A stretch of DNA of 64,000 nt from Cyclobacteriaceae bacterium. GTDB taxonomy: Bacteria; Bacteroidota; Bacteroidia; Cytophagales; Cyclobacteriaceae. The stretch covers positions 1-64,000 of the forward strand of contig JAEUUE010000045.1 of the NCBI GenBank assembly GCA_016787605.1, in the 5' to 3' direction. The notes under the pieces were generated by a model that was not told the DNA's origin, made no database searches, and saw nothing but the letters and a program-made list of their open reading frames with translations. Each line of letters starts with the position of its first letter. Position 1 is the stretch's first letter. Of the stretch, positions 1-10,117 are shown one piece after another. The translations under genes were made by a program, and so were the position numbers.

Positions 1-94
1 AAGATACCGTTCTTGCTTGCAGGCGTCACCTTCCTGTGGGGAACTGTCTTCGCGGTTTTCTTTTCTCCCCCATTCCATCACTACTTTTTGAGCT

Positions 95-1438
95 ATGGCA
101 AAGACCCGCAAGGAAAAGAAGATTTTCATTCTCGACACGTCCGTCATTCTCTTCGAGCACAACAGCATCTTAAACTTTGACGAGCACGACATCGGCATCC
201 CGATCACCGTACTCGAAGAACTCGATAACTTCAAGAAAGGCAACGATACCAAGAATTTCGAAGCCCGCGAGTTCATCCGGCTGATCGACAAGCTGGCCAA
301 AGACCAGATGCTCCACAAGTGGAACCCCTTGAATGGAAAGAGCAAGGGGAATTTCAAGGTCCTTATGGAGACCGGCAGCAACGGTACCCTCGATGCCAAC
401 AAGGTATTCAACGAGCACAAGGCCGACCACCGGATTCTGAATTCGGCACTCCTGCTGCAAAAGGAGGAGAAAGACCGGCACGTCATCCTGGTTTCCAAAG
501 ACATCAACCTGCGGCTGAAAGCCAAGTCGCTGGGACTCCAGGCGGAAGATTACACGACAGGCAAAGTACAGAACCTCAGTTCGCTCTACAGCGGGAAAAC
601 GATCATTGATGACGTCGACCCGGATGTCATCGACCTCCTTTACGAGAAGGGATATTGTCCGCCTGAAGACCTGGTGGGCAATGCGCCGCTGACCAAGAAC
701 CACTACTACATTCTCCGCAGCGGAAAGAAATCCATCCTGGCCTTCTACAATTCAGCCAACGGCATGGTAGAACATGTGGAGAAAAGGTCGGTGTACGGCA
801 TCAAACCCCGCAACGCCGAACAGGCCTTTGCCATTCACGCCGTCACGAAGCCTGAAATCAAACTGGTGACCATGCAGGGGGTTGCGGGCACTGGCAAGAC
901 GCTCATCGCCCTGGCTGCCGCCCTGGAGCAGAAACGTGACTTCAAGCAGATTTACCTGGCCCGCCCCATCGTGCCGCTCAGCAACAAGGACATCGGCTAC
1001 CTCCCGGGCGACATCAAATCCAAGCTGAACCCTTACATGGAACCGCTGTGGGATAACCTTAAGTTTATCCAGAACCAATACAGTGAAAACGACAAGGAGT
1101 ACTCCAAGATCACGGAGATGGTGACCAACGAGAAATTAGTCATCACCCCGCTGGCCTACATCCGCGGCCGGAGCCTTTCCAATATCTGCTTCATCGTGGA
1201 TGAGGCGCAGAACCTGACGCCGCACGAGGTGAAAACCATTATTACACGCGCCGGGGAGAACACGAAAATCATCTTCACCGGGGATATCTTCCAGATCGAT
1301 ACCCCTTACCTGGATTCCCAGTCGAACGGACTCTCCTACCTGATCGACCGGATCAAGGATCACGAACTCTATGCGCATATCACGCTGGAGAAGGGTGAGC
1401 GGTCGGAATTGGCCAACCTGGCTAATGACTTGCTGTAA
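95..1438 (+). CDS. PhoH-like protein (PIN domain + PhoH ATPase)
   Basis: A 447-residue protein of the PhoH2/YlaK type, which joins an N-terminal PIN ribonuclease domain to a PhoH-type ATPase; characterised members are ATP-dependent RNA-unwinding ribonucleases. The PIN domain covers roughly residues 10-150, beginning with the strand FILDTSVIL (Asp14 is the first acidic residue) and with a late acidic site around Asp136. The ATPase follows, with Walker A GVAGTGKT at 262-269 and Walker B FIVDEAQN at 366-373. The length is usual for the two-domain form. The ATG start is followed by a lysine-rich tail. It stands alone and runs convergently towards sucD, with two hairpins in between. The family call is secure; the RNA target is unknown. 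Confidence 0.93.
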   Translation: MAKTRKEKKIFILDTSVILFEHNSILNFDEHDIGIPITVLEELDNFKKGNDTKNFEAREFIRLIDKLAKDQMLHKWNPLNGKSKGNFKVLMETGSNGTLDANKVFNEHKADHRILNSALLLQKEEKDRHVILVSKDINLRLKAKSLGLQAEDYTTGKVQNLSSLYSGKTIIDDVDPDVIDLLYEKGYCPPEDLVGNAPLTKNHYYILRSGKKSILAFYNSANGMVEHVEKRSVYGIKPRNAEQAFAIHAVTKPEIKLVTMQGVAGTGKTLIALAAALEQKRDFKQIYLARPIVPLSNKDIGYLPGDIKSKLNPYMEPLWDNLKFIQNQYSENDKEYSKITEMVTNEKLVITPLAYIRGRSLSNICFIVDEAQNLTPHEVKTIITRAGENTKIIFTGDIFQIDTPYLDSQSNGLSYLIDRIKDHELYAHITLEKGERSELANLANDLL

Positions 1439-1446
1439 CCTGGTCC

Positions 1447-1474
1447 GTCAGCCTTCGACTACGCTCAGGCTGAC
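1447..1474. repeat. palindromic hairpin with conserved 12-base loop (copy 1)
   Basis: Arms GTCAGCCT (1447-1454) and AGGCTGAC (1467-1474) are perfectly complementary over 8 bp and enclose the 12-base loop TCGACTACGCTC. It lies in the 99-bp convergent gap between the PhoH-like gene and sucD, where a bidirectional terminator could sit, but there is no T-run. The loop matches the reverse complement of the loop of the next hairpin at 11 of 12 bases. Confidence 0.6.
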
Positions 1475-1503
1475 TTAGGTCTCTCATCTTAGTCACTAAC
1501 CCC

Positions 1504-1533
1504 AGTCATGCTGAGCGGAGTCGAAGCATGACT
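1504..1533. repeat. palindromic hairpin with conserved 12-base loop (copy 2)
   Basis: Arms AGTCATGCT (1504-1512) and AGCATGACT (1525-1533) form a perfect 9-bp stem around the loop GAGCGGAGTCGA. It is inverted relative to copy 1. The loops are nearly identical while the stems are unrelated, which looks like one dispersed repeat family rather than two chance hairpins. Confidence 0.6.
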
Positions 1534-1537
1534 ACTG

Positions 1538-2413
1538 CTACTTCTTCAGAATTTTGGCCATCGTCTCCCCAATGAGTGCGGGGGACTCTACGACGTGAAT
1601 TCCGCATTCACGCATGATTTTCATCTTGGCGGCGGCGGTATCTTCCGCCCCGCCGATGATGGCGCCGGCGTGGCCCATGCGGCGCCCGGGAGGGGCCGTT
1701 TGCCCGGCGATGAATCCAACCACGGGCTTCTTGTTTCCATTCTCCTTGATCCAGCGGGCGGCTACCGGCTCATAATTTCCGCCGATCTCCCCGATCATGA
1801 CGATTCCTTCGGTATCCGGGTCGTTCATGAGCAGCTCGACCGCCTCCTTGGTGGGCGTGCCGATGATAGGGTCGCCGCCGATACCAATGGCAGTAGTGAT
1901 CCCCAGGCCAGCCTTCACGATTTGGTCGGCTGCCTCATAGGTAAGCGTGCCCGACTTCGATACAATCCCGATCGTTCCTTTCTTGAAGACAAACCCCGGC
2001 ATGATCCCGACTTTGGCTTCCCCGGGAGTGATCACCCCCGGGCAGTTGGGGCCCACGAGCCTTACGCCGCGGTCCTTGATATACTGCTTGGCCATCATCA
2101 TATCCTTGACCGGGATACCTTCGGTGATGGCCACAATTACCTTGATCCCTGCGTCGGCGGCCTCCATGATGGAATCCGCGGCAAATGCCGGGGGTACGAA
2201 GATGATAGACACATCCGCCCCCGTCTTGTCGACTGCCTCCTTGACCGTATTGAATACGGGCCTGCCCAGGTGCACCTGGCCGCCCTTACCCGGCGTAACG
2301 CCTCCCACCACGTTAGTGCCGTACTCGATCATCTGGCCTGCGTGGAAAGTACCTTCCGAGCCGGTGAATCCCTGTACGATAATGCGTGAGTTCTTGTTGA
2401 CGAGTACACTCAT
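1538..2413 (-). CDS. sucD: succinyl-CoA ligase (ADP/GDP-forming), alpha subunit
   Basis: 291 residues, the full length of the alpha subunit. With SucC it interconverts succinyl-CoA and succinate with substrate-level phosphorylation in the TCA cycle. The CoA-binding Rossmann segment starts with [10 protein letters not shown] at 15-24. The conserved active-site stretch [14 protein letters not shown] lies near 121-134, and the phosphorylated histidine is His248 in RRMGHAGAI. No sucC is adjacent, as is common in Bacteroidota. A promoter with exact TTTG-N19-TAATTTTG spacing lies 25-55 bases upstream of the ATG, so the gene is probably transcribed on its own. Confidence 0.97.
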   Translation of the reverse strand: MSVLVNKNSRIIVQGFTGSEGTFHAGQMIEYGTNVVGGVTPGKGGQVHLGRPVFNTVKEAVDKTGADVSIIFVPPAFAADSIMEAADAGIKVIVAITEGIPVKDMMMAKQYIKDRGVRLVGPNCPGVITPGEAKVGIMPGFVFKKGTIGIVSKSGTLTYEAADQIVKAGLGITTAIGIGGDPIIGTPTKEAVELLMNDPDTEGIVMIGEIGGNYEPVAARWIKENGNKKPVVGFIAGQTAPPGRRMGHAGAIIGGAEDTAAAKMKIMRECGIHVVESPALIGETMAKILKK

Positions 2414-2437
2414 GGGTATTGGGTTTAGGGTAGTCTA

Positions 2438-2468
2438 CAAAATTAGGAGAATTACGGGCACAGGCAAA
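2438..2468 (-). promoter_or_regulatory. Bacteroidota-type promoter of sucD
   Basis: Read on the minus strand, TTTG (2468-2465) is followed by 19 bases and TAATTTTG (2445-2438), an exact match to the phylum's -33/-7 consensus. The sucD ATG is at 2413. Confidence 0.7.
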
Positions 2469-2474
2469 TGAAAA

Positions 2475-2495
2475 GCCCCGGCTGTGAACCGGGGC
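2475..2495 (-). terminator. intrinsic terminator after the FecR-like gene
   Basis: On the minus strand GCCCCGG, a 7-base loop and CCGGGGC are followed by TTTT. It lies 25 bases past the stop of the upstream gene (2520) and just before the sucD promoter, so it separates the two transcription units. Confidence 0.75.
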
Positions 2496-2519
2496 CTTCA
2501 AGATCGTGTAAGCAAATGG

Positions 2520-3437
2520 TTATTGCTTCTGGGTAGCCATCTTATTCCGGTAAAGGAATTCGTTGCGGGCTTCCATAAAGCTCTCCACGTCGGGGGCCAG
2601 GCGAACGGCTTCTTCATAGGCCGTCATGGCATCGATGAGGAGGCCATGCTGCTCATAGAAACCAGCCAGGAGAAACTTCGTAAACGCCGTCTCTTCTTTC
2701 ACGTCAGCCGCAATTTCCTCGTAGGACTTTTTGATCTTCTCATGCTCGGCAGCGGTAAGACGCTTCACCGCATTGCCCTCCGAATGCACTTTGCTATCGG
2801 CCTTGCTGGCCACCTGAACCAGGAAGTTGGTCACCTTGGCCAGTTTCGGGTCAGACAAATCCAGTTTCACGCTGGTTTCGGGGGTCTCTACTTTCATGAG
2901 TTCCTCCTCCATAAAATCCATGAGGGTAACCACGTAAGGGCCTCCTGCCTTGGGGGCCTCCCATACCACATACATCGTGTTGTTATAGATGTAGGAATTC
3001 TGGGTGCCCGGGAGATAGACGGTTAGGGCGCTGGCTTCCCCGCGGTGCACGGCCCCGGTGGCACTGAGCCGGTTCTTTTTGGCTTCCGCCGAATTACTGC
3101 TCAGGATGAAATCGGTGTACTTCGACATCACGCTGGTTCCCGTTTTCACCCGGTCGAGAAGATCGGCCACCTTGTAATTTTTCGCCTCCTTGATTTCCAG
3201 GGGCTTGCCATTCTTGCTGACCAGTCCCAGGTAGGAGTTCTCCGAAACCTTCAATTCATCGCCCACATTAAGGCTTATTCCCGTTTTCACAGGTTGCCAT
3301 GCGTCAGCTTCTTTGGGTTTGTATTGGTTGGCCCCTTTATTGGCCAATACCCTAAAGGCATAATCGGCTTGGCTATACCCGGTCAGGGTAAGCACCGACA
3401 GGGCTGCCACCATCAAAATCCTGCTTCCTGTTCTCAT
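2520..3437 (-). CDS. secreted FecR-like protein of unknown function
   Basis: 305 residues with a clear signal peptide (about 1-24, hydrophobic core LMVAALSVLTLTG, cleavage after YSQA). The stretch VKTGISLNVGDELKVSENSYLGLV at about 51-74 reads like the FecR/DUF4880-type beta domain that begins many CHASE2-linked periplasmic proteins. The last 60 residues form at least one TPR-like helical pair (FLLAGFYEQHGLLIDAMTAY). There is no lipobox cysteine or enzyme motif. It lies 44 bp downstream of the CHASE2 gene on the same strand and ends at its own terminator, so the two are likely co-expressed, and a shared envelope-sensing role is an inference. The domain call is by eye and moderate. Confidence 0.6.
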   Translation of the reverse strand: MRTGSRILMVAALSVLTLTGYSQADYAFRVLANKGANQYKPKEADAWQPVKTGISLNVGDELKVSENSYLGLVSKNGKPLEIKEAKNYKVADLLDRVKTGTSVMSKYTDFILSSNSAEAKKNRLSATGAVHRGEASALTVYLPGTQNSYIYNNTMYVVWEAPKAGGPYVVTLMDFMEEELMKVETPETSVKLDLSDPKLAKVTNFLVQVASKADSKVHSEGNAVKRLTAAEHEKIKKSYEEIAADVKEETAFTKFLLAGFYEQHGLLIDAMTAYEEAVRLAPDVESFMEARNEFLYRNKMATQKQ

Positions 3438-3481
3438 TTTCGTGTCATTTAGCCTACGAAAGTAATAAAAAACGTGCCAAT

Positions 3482-4801
3482 CTAGGAGCTTAATACGCGT
3501 TCACGCCTCCGGGTAAGCCACCTTTCGATCTCACCCTTCACGCTCTTGTAAATATCGTAAGTCGGACCTACCAGGGCAGAAACCCCTATCGCGACGGCCA
3601 GCTCGAGTTTCAGGCTCCACAGGGCAAATGCCTGCACCACCAGGAAGGAGATCAATACCACCTCCATCAACTGGATGAGTACCGACAACGCGTCGAACCA
3701 GTGGGGAAGTTTGTCGTCGATCAGGATAAACAGGGCCACCGTCATGAGACAAACGAAGAAGGCGATGGAATACTGGGCCCATTCAGGGATTTGGTCCACA
3801 TAGTCTTCATTGAGGATCATGGCCACGGCGTTGGCGTGCACCACGGGGCCAAACATGTCCGGGTTGGCGCGGCCGGCAATCACCTTATTGAGCGGAGTGA
3901 AAAACTTGTCCTCCCATGCGGAATCTCCCAGGTAGTCGCCCAGGTATCCCATGATGACAATGTTATCCCGGAACATTTCCGGAAGCACCTCGCCGCGCAG
4001 TAATTGGTCGGCATCGACAACGTAAAACATCGTGGGGAAATGCGTCGAGGAAGTTTCGTCATTCTTCTCACTCCTCACCCGAAGTTGCATCACTTCGATA
4101 TTCCCCCTGAAGTTGATCAATTCCTCCTCATTGTTCCGGGCGAGGAACCTTCTTGCCTTCGCCGAATCGTACTGCATGGCAATCTGTACCCCGAAATACA
4201 ATTCCTCCTTTTTATTAACCATCATCCTGGGAAAGATGGACCGGCACTGTTTAACATCTTCCTGGTAGGTGGCATCGGTAGGGAGATTGACATATCCGGG
4301 GATGGAATAGTTACTAAAGATGGAATCAACCACCTCCAGCGAATCATAAATATTGACGTCTAACTGGCTAAGGGAATCCGACTGAAGCAGTTTGGAGGCC
4401 AGCACCACGTTTCCTGCATCCTTTATCGCGTTGCTTAGCATGAGGTTACCCAGGGTATCCAGCAAGGCCGGACAATTCACACTGTCCCTTAGCCCTCCTT
4501 CACAACTCAGGATGGCATCCAGAGCAATCACCCGTGGCTTGAAAGAACTGAGAATATTGATTTGCTCCGCGATACCCCGACGGGGCAAGGTGCCCAGGTT
4601 GACGAGGATGATATGCTCGTCCACTGTCGGATCGGGGCGTATCCGCGAGAAGGCGATGTCCGTCAACTCAAAATCCTTGATCGCCTGGCCAATGGGATCA
4701 AAAGCCGTGAAGACTTTCAAGTCCGTGACTTTTTGTGCTCCCCACAGCATAAAGAACACGAGCACCGTAATGATGAGGCTCTCAAACCATAACTTTTTCA
4801 T
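3482..4801 (-). CDS. CHASE2-domain membrane sensor without output domain
   Basis: 439 residues. One N-terminal membrane segment (about 8-22), a large periplasmic region (about 35-335) with the CHASE2 pattern (EHIILVNLGTL... FKPRVIALDAIL, then DNIVIMGYLGDY and HANAVAMIL), and three C-terminal membrane segments (about 343-361, 371-393, 398-415). CHASE2 usually senses extracytoplasmic signals for a kinase, cyclase or phosphatase, but here only about 25 basic residues follow the last helix, so no output domain is encoded. Its partner may be the FecR-like protein immediately downstream. A promoter-like TTG-N19-TAAATTTA lies just upstream. The family call is good; the ligand and partner are unknown. 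Confidence 0.85.
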   Translation of the reverse strand: MKKLWFESLIITVLVFFMLWGAQKVTDLKVFTAFDPIGQAIKDFELTDIAFSRIRPDPTVDEHIILVNLGTLPRRGIAEQINILSSFKPRVIALDAILSCEGGLRDSVNCPALLDTLGNLMLSNAIKDAGNVVLASKLLQSDSLSQLDVNIYDSLEVVDSIFSNYSIPGYVNLPTDATYQEDVKQCRSIFPRMMVNKKEELYFGVQIAMQYDSAKARRFLARNNEEELINFRGNIEVMQLRVRSEKNDETSSTHFPTMFYVVDADQLLRGEVLPEMFRDNIVIMGYLGDYLGDSAWEDKFFTPLNKVIAGRANPDMFGPVVHANAVAMILNEDYVDQIPEWAQYSIAFFVCLMTVALFILIDDKLPHWFDALSVLIQLMEVVLISFLVVQAFALWSLKLELAVAIGVSALVGPTYDIYKSVKGEIERWLTRRRERVLSS

Positions 4802-4831
4802 TTTACAGGCAAGGGGTTGATGGGTAGTGAG

Positions 4832-4861
4832 TAAATTTAGAGATTTAGCCTAGTAAATCAA
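4832..4861 (-). promoter_or_regulatory. promoter of the CHASE2 / FecR-like unit
   Basis: On the minus strand TTG (4861-4859), 19 bases, then TAAATTTA (4839-4832), one base off the TAnnTTTG consensus. It sits in the 67-bp divergent gap with meaB. The -7 element is itself palindromic. Confidence 0.5.
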
Positions 4862-4868
4862 CCCGCAG

Positions 4869-5867
4869 ATGCCGGCCCGTAAAACCTCTTTGACTGCCCT
4901 GGAACTGGAGCAAGGTATCCGGGGCGGAGTGCGGGCTGTGCTGGCCAAAGCCATCACCCTGGCCGAGAGCACCCATGCCCGTGACCAGAAAAAGATCCGG
5001 GCTGTCCTGAAGCGACTTCTTCCTCTTACCGGCAACGCCATTCGCATCGGCATCACCGGTGTGCCCGGCGTTGGCAAGAGCACCTTCATTGAGGCATTCG
5101 GCGAGGTACTTACGCGACTGGGCAAGAAAGTGGCCGTGCTTACCGTCGACCCCACCAGTCAGAAAACCAAGGGAAGCATTCTCGGCGACAAGACCCGGAT
5201 GGAAAAGCTCAGCCGAAACCCCAGCGTTTTCATCCGCCCCTCACCCACCGGCACGGCCCTGGGCGGCGTAACGTATCATACCCGCGAAGCCATGTTGCTG
5301 TGCGAAGCCGCGGGCTTTGATGTGATTCTCATCGAAACCGTTGGCGTAGGCCAGTCAGAAACCATTGTCCGCAACATGGTTGACTTCTTCCTCCTTTTGA
5401 TGCTCGCCGGCGCCGGGGATGAGCTGCAGGGAATCAAAAAGGGGATCATGGAAATGGCCGATGGCATTCTCATCACCAAGGCTGACGGGAACAATGTAAA
5501 GGCCGCCAACGAGGCTAAAGCCGATGCGTTGCAGGCCCTTCATTTTCAGCAAACGCCGATTTCAGGATGGAAAGTCAAAGTTCTGACCGTCTCGTCGCTC
5601 GAAAACAAAGGCATTGAGGAGGCCTGGAGGATGATCCAGGAATATGACTCTCATGCCCGTCATTCGGGCTACCTGGAAATCAATCGCGGGGAACAGCAAG
5701 TGAAATGGGTCGATGAGAGCCTGGAGCAGACATTTCGGCAAGAACTTGAGTCGCCCAAACTGACCCGGATCAAGTCTCACTTGATCAACAAGATTCGCAA
5801 GCATGACATGCTGCCGTCCGAGGCCGCTGATGAGTTGTGGAGGGCGATTGGAAGTAAGAAACGGTAA
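4869..5867 (+). CDS. meaB: methylmalonyl-CoA mutase-associated GTPase MeaB
   Basis: 332 residues, of the usual length for MeaB/ArgK G3E GTPases that guard and reload the B12 cofactor of methylmalonyl-CoA mutase. Walker A is GVPGVGKST at 64-72, the switch region is ETVGVGQSE at 156-164, and the base-recognition motif is TKAD at 203-206. The N-terminal helical arm and the C-terminal dimerisation arm are both present. The mutase genes are not in the window. The gene starts 68 bases from the divergent CHASE2 gene and runs convergently into the CPBP gene. The identification is strong; the mutase partner is inferred from the family. Confidence 0.93.
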   Translation: MPARKTSLTALELEQGIRGGVRAVLAKAITLAESTHARDQKKIRAVLKRLLPLTGNAIRIGITGVPGVGKSTFIEAFGEVLTRLGKKVAVLTVDPTSQKTKGSILGDKTRMEKLSRNPSVFIRPSPTGTALGGVTYHTREAMLLCEAAGFDVILIETVGVGQSETIVRNMVDFFLLLMLAGAGDELQGIKKGIMEMADGILITKADGNNVKAANEAKADALQALHFQQTPISGWKVKVLTVSSLENKGIEEAWRMIQEYDSHARHSGYLEINRGEQQVKWVDESLEQTFRQELESPKLTRIKSHLINKIRKHDMLPSEAADELWRAIGSKKR

Positions 5868-5931
5868 GGGTCTCTTGACTAATCCCAACTTTCAAAGGCT
5901 ATTTCCATTCGAAGTTGATACCCAAGGATCC

Positions 5932-6693
5932 TCAGATCCCAAAGTATTCGTACAACACAATGCAAAAGTTATAAACGAAATGACCGGCCATGCCGTACCA
6001 AAGGGTATCATATCGTCGGCGAAGCTCAGCGAACGCGATTCCTATGGGCACAAGCCATATGAGGCTGATGATGGACAAATGCATGATCCCAAACAGGAAG
6101 GCCGATACATAGACTGCATTCACACCCTTGGTTATCCTGGCCAGGCTCGTAAACAGAAACCCACGAAAGGCTACTTCTTCGAATATGGCCGGCTCTAACG
6201 CAATCATCAGCGTGGCAAAGAGCAAGGGATACGGCGTGTCGGCAAACAGGTACGTGTTGTAGAATACATCATCATGAAAAGAGGCATTGATGAAATCGCA
6301 CAGCATATTGACGACAAGGCTACCGACCATGGCACCCCCGATCGTTAAACCGAGTATCGACCACCGAACGCCGGAGAAGGAATAGAGCTTGCGCGTAGTT
6401 GCCCACGACTCCACAGTAAACGCCACGGTAATCACCACGGTTACCAGGGTAATGACAATCATCCCCGCCAACCCGTCTGGAAACGAGTCGGTGAACTTAT
6501 ACAATGCCAATACCAGGAGAAGCATGAAGTAATAGAGGAGCACAGGCCGAAGGGGCACAAATACATCACCAAAGTCGTCGCGTGGCTCAACGACTAACTC
6601 CTTCCCGCAAATCTGACAGAAGGCGTCGCCAGGCTGGTAAGGCGCCTGGCAGTGCGGACAAGCCGTTTGGATCTCTACATCAATATCACTCAT
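5932..6693 (-). CDS. zinc-ribbon CPBP intramembrane protease-like protein
   Basis: 253 residues. The N-terminus holds a double-CxxC zinc ribbon (CPHC at 12-15 and CQIC at 26-29), followed by about seven membrane segments. The CPBP/Abi (type II CAAX protease-like) motifs are present: EEVAFR with Glu172, Glu173 and Arg177, FGIMH with His205, and GMAGHFVYN with His238. Members are Rce1-like glutamate proteases or scaffolding proteins; the substrate here is unknown. The start overlaps the stop of the preceding zinc-ribbon gene by 8 bp, so the two are translated as a pair. The family call is strong; activity is inferred from intact motifs. Confidence 0.88.
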   Translation of the reverse strand: MSDIDVEIQTACPHCQAPYQPGDAFCQICGKELVVEPRDDFGDVFVPLRPVLLYYFMLLLVLALYKFTDSFPDGLAGMIVITLVTVVITVAFTVESWATTRKLYSFSGVRWSILGLTIGGAMVGSLVVNMLCDFINASFHDDVFYNTYLFADTPYPLLFATLMIALEPAIFEEVAFRGFLFTSLARITKGVNAVYVSAFLFGIMHLSIISLIWLVPIGIAFAELRRRYDTLWYGMAGHFVYNFCIVLYEYFGI

Positions 6694-7234
6694 CCGTACG
6701 AACCGCCTTCATTTTCTCAAGCTCCTTGATATACTTTTGGGCCTCCATCGCCGATCGGATGCCCTTCACAAAGGCTCCGATAATGAAAATCTTCACGATG
6801 ATTCCCTTGAAAAGGGATGTAGGATCTATGAACACTTCCACGATCTGAAAAGTCAGGTAAATGAAGAACGCGGTGAGGATAGCTCCAAATGGATTCTTGC
6901 TACTCCAGGCGCCGAGGACCAGGAAGAGCAGGCAAATGAAGAGTTCCACAATCATCGTAGGGAAATCATCCGCGACAAAACCATGGAACAACCCCAGGCA
7001 GAAATACAGTCCGGCAAAAACAAAAATGATGGTCTTGGCAGTTCGCGTCTCTTTCTGAGTTTCGGCCACGAGCACCTTCTTTATGCGGATGGAGTCCCTG
7101 AAACGGTTCTTCTGATCCTCTGTACCACTTTGAGGGTAGCCGCAAGCCCCACAAAACGCTTGCCCTGGCTGGGTGGGGGCACTGCAATTCTCACACGGAA
7201 TTGTTGCTGCAGGGACGGAGAATGACTCAGTCAT
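6686..7234 (-). CDS. zinc-ribbon membrane protein
   Basis: 182 residues when started at the ATG giving MTESFSVPAAT; the nine extra residues possible upstream look unlike a protein. It has a zinc ribbon (CENC at about 14-17, CGAC at about 28-31), then a basic linker and four hydrophobic segments. The ribbon closely resembles that of the CPBP gene it overlaps (both read C-x2-C-x-A-P-x-Q-P-G-x-A-F-C). The two probably work in the same membrane assembly, though neither function can be named from sequence. A 7-bp inverted repeat GGTACAT/ATGTACC lies 27 bases upstream. Confidence 0.75.
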   Translation of the reverse strand: MTESFSVPAATIPCENCSAPTQPGQAFCGACGYPQSGTEDQKNRFRDSIRIKKVLVAETQKETRTAKTIIFVFAGLYFCLGLFHGFVADDFPTMIVELFICLLFLVLGAWSSKNPFGAILTAFFIYLTFQIVEVFIDPTSLFKGIIVKIFIIGAFVKGIRSAMEAQKYIKELEKMKAVRTDE

Positions 7235-7261
7235 GATCGAGAAGTTTTGGAGATGGATCAA

Positions 7262-7286
7262 GGTACATAAAAACCAAAAATGTACC
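7262..7286. promoter_or_regulatory. inverted repeat upstream of the zinc-ribbon pair
   Basis: GGTACAT (7262-7268) and ATGTACC (7280-7286) form a perfect 7-bp inverted repeat around an A-rich centre, between the DUF5522 stop and the start of the zinc-ribbon gene. It could be an operator or chance; there is no supporting second copy. Confidence 0.3.
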
Positions 7287-7296
7287 CATTGACCGG

Positions 7297-7485
7297 CTAA
7301 TCTCTTGCTTGCGGTATGGCAGGCTTCTTAAAACCATAGGGGCAATGTCGACACCCCGATTGGCAGCAATATCCCCGCTTCTTGTGATAAGCCTCCGTGA
7401 AGACCATGAAGCCATTCTCCCAATAGAAGTCCTCTTTTTCCCGGAGAGGGGGTTGGGTTGCCGATGTGCCTTGCTTCTCGCTCAT
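7297..7485 (-). CDS. DUF5522 small cysteine-rich protein
   Basis: 62 residues. The sequence GFMVFTEAYHKKRGYCC, followed by QSGCRHCPYGFKK, is the hallmark of DUF5522, a small Bacteroidota family with four clustered cysteines, probably a metal or Fe-S site. The N-terminal 20 residues are polar and look disordered. It is alone, with octamer arrays upstream and the zinc-ribbon genes downstream on the same strand. Function is unknown across the family. Two other open frames overlap this stretch but show no family signature, so this frame was chosen. Confidence 0.82.
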   Translation of the reverse strand: MSEKQGTSATQPPLREKEDFYWENGFMVFTEAYHKKRGYCCQSGCRHCPYGFKKPAIPQARD

Positions 7486-7490
7486 ACTGA

Positions 7491-7522
7491 TGTGTCAAGG
7501 GGTCAATTTGCCAACGGGCCAA
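7491..7522. repeat. phased octamer array, left half
   Basis: Four 8-mers in exact register: TGTGTCAA, GGGGTCAA, TTTGCCAA, CGGGCCAA, all of the form NNNGYCAA (N any base). They are the inverted counterpart of the array at 7579-7626. The space between the two halves (7523-7578) has no visible repeat. Confidence 0.55.
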
Positions 7523-7578
7523 TGGACTTTCGCCAATCCACCCAAGCATCCTGCCTGCAGGCATTCATATAGGATGCA

Positions 7579-7626
7579 TTGGCACCTTGGTGCCTAAGCA
7601 CGTTGGTACCCTGGCACGATGACACG
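7579..7626. repeat. phased octamer array, right half
   Basis: Six 8-mers in exact register: TTGGCACC, TTGGTGCC, TAAGCACG, TTGGTACC, CTGGCACG, ATGACACG. The consensus is TTGGYACC. The array abuts the str-operon terminator base for base and, with the left half, could fold into a long imperfect hairpin with CCAA facing TTGG. Confidence 0.6.
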
Positions 7627-7663
7627 AAAAAAGCCCTTTCCTGGTAACCAGAAAAGGGCTTTC
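7627..7663 (-). terminator. intrinsic terminator of the rpsL-rpsG-fusA-rpsJ operon
   Basis: On the minus strand AAAGCCCTTTTCTGG pairs with CCAGGAAAGGGCTTT around a three-base loop and is followed by a T-run. It begins 20 bases past the rpsJ stop, so transcription ends after rpsJ rather than continuing into the rest of an S10 operon. Confidence 0.85.
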
Positions 7664-7683
7664 AAAAATATTAGTTTCCTGAA

Positions 7684-7989
7684 CTACACTTTAATTTCCA
7701 CGTCCACGCCACTGGGAAGCTCGAGCTTCATCAGGGCATCCACGGTCTTGGCGCTGTTGGAATAGATATCCACCAGGCGCTTGAACGTGCAGAGCTGGAA
7801 CTGCTCACGCGACTTCTTGTTCACGTGCGGCGAACGAAGTACGGTAAACTTCTCTTTCTCCGTAGGGAGCGGAATGGGGCCGCTGACGATGGCGCCCGTG
7901 GCTTTCACCGCGCGCACAATCTTCTCCGACGACTTGTCGACGAGGTTATGATCGTACGACTTGAGCTTGATGCGAATTTTCTGATTCAT
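7684..7989 (-). CDS. rpsJ: 30S ribosomal protein S10 (uS10)
   Basis: 101 residues starting at [14 protein letters not shown]; an upstream in-frame extension of 14 residues is rejected because it lies inside the fusA stop region and is not conserved in S10. S10 sits in the 30S head and is also the NusE partner of NusB in antitermination. The conserved stretch GPIPLPT and [13 protein letters not shown] are intact. It is 7 bp behind fusA and is the last gene of the str operon; the next gene is not rplC and a strong terminator follows. Confidence 0.97.
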   Translation of the reverse strand: MNQKIRIKLKSYDHNLVDKSSEKIVRAVKATGAIVSGPIPLPTEKEKFTVLRSPHVNKKSREQFQLCTFKRLVDIYSNSAKTVDALMKLELPSGVDVEIKV

Positions 7990-7996
7990 AAGCGTA

Positions 7997-10111
<2,115 letters not shown>

Positions 10112-10117
10112 TTAGGA

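Noticed and set aside
1-94. Tail of a gene entering from the left edge
   Set aside because: One frame is open and hydrophobic up to 174, but it would overlap the PhoH-like gene by 80 bases and shows no recognisable motif.
7227-7564. Alternative small frames overlapping DUF5522
   Set aside because: Only one frame gives the conserved cysteine motif; the others cross the octamer array or the next gene.
7491-7626. CRISPR array
   Set aside because: Units are 8 bases with no spacers, and no cas gene is present; the same applies to the heptamer arrays.
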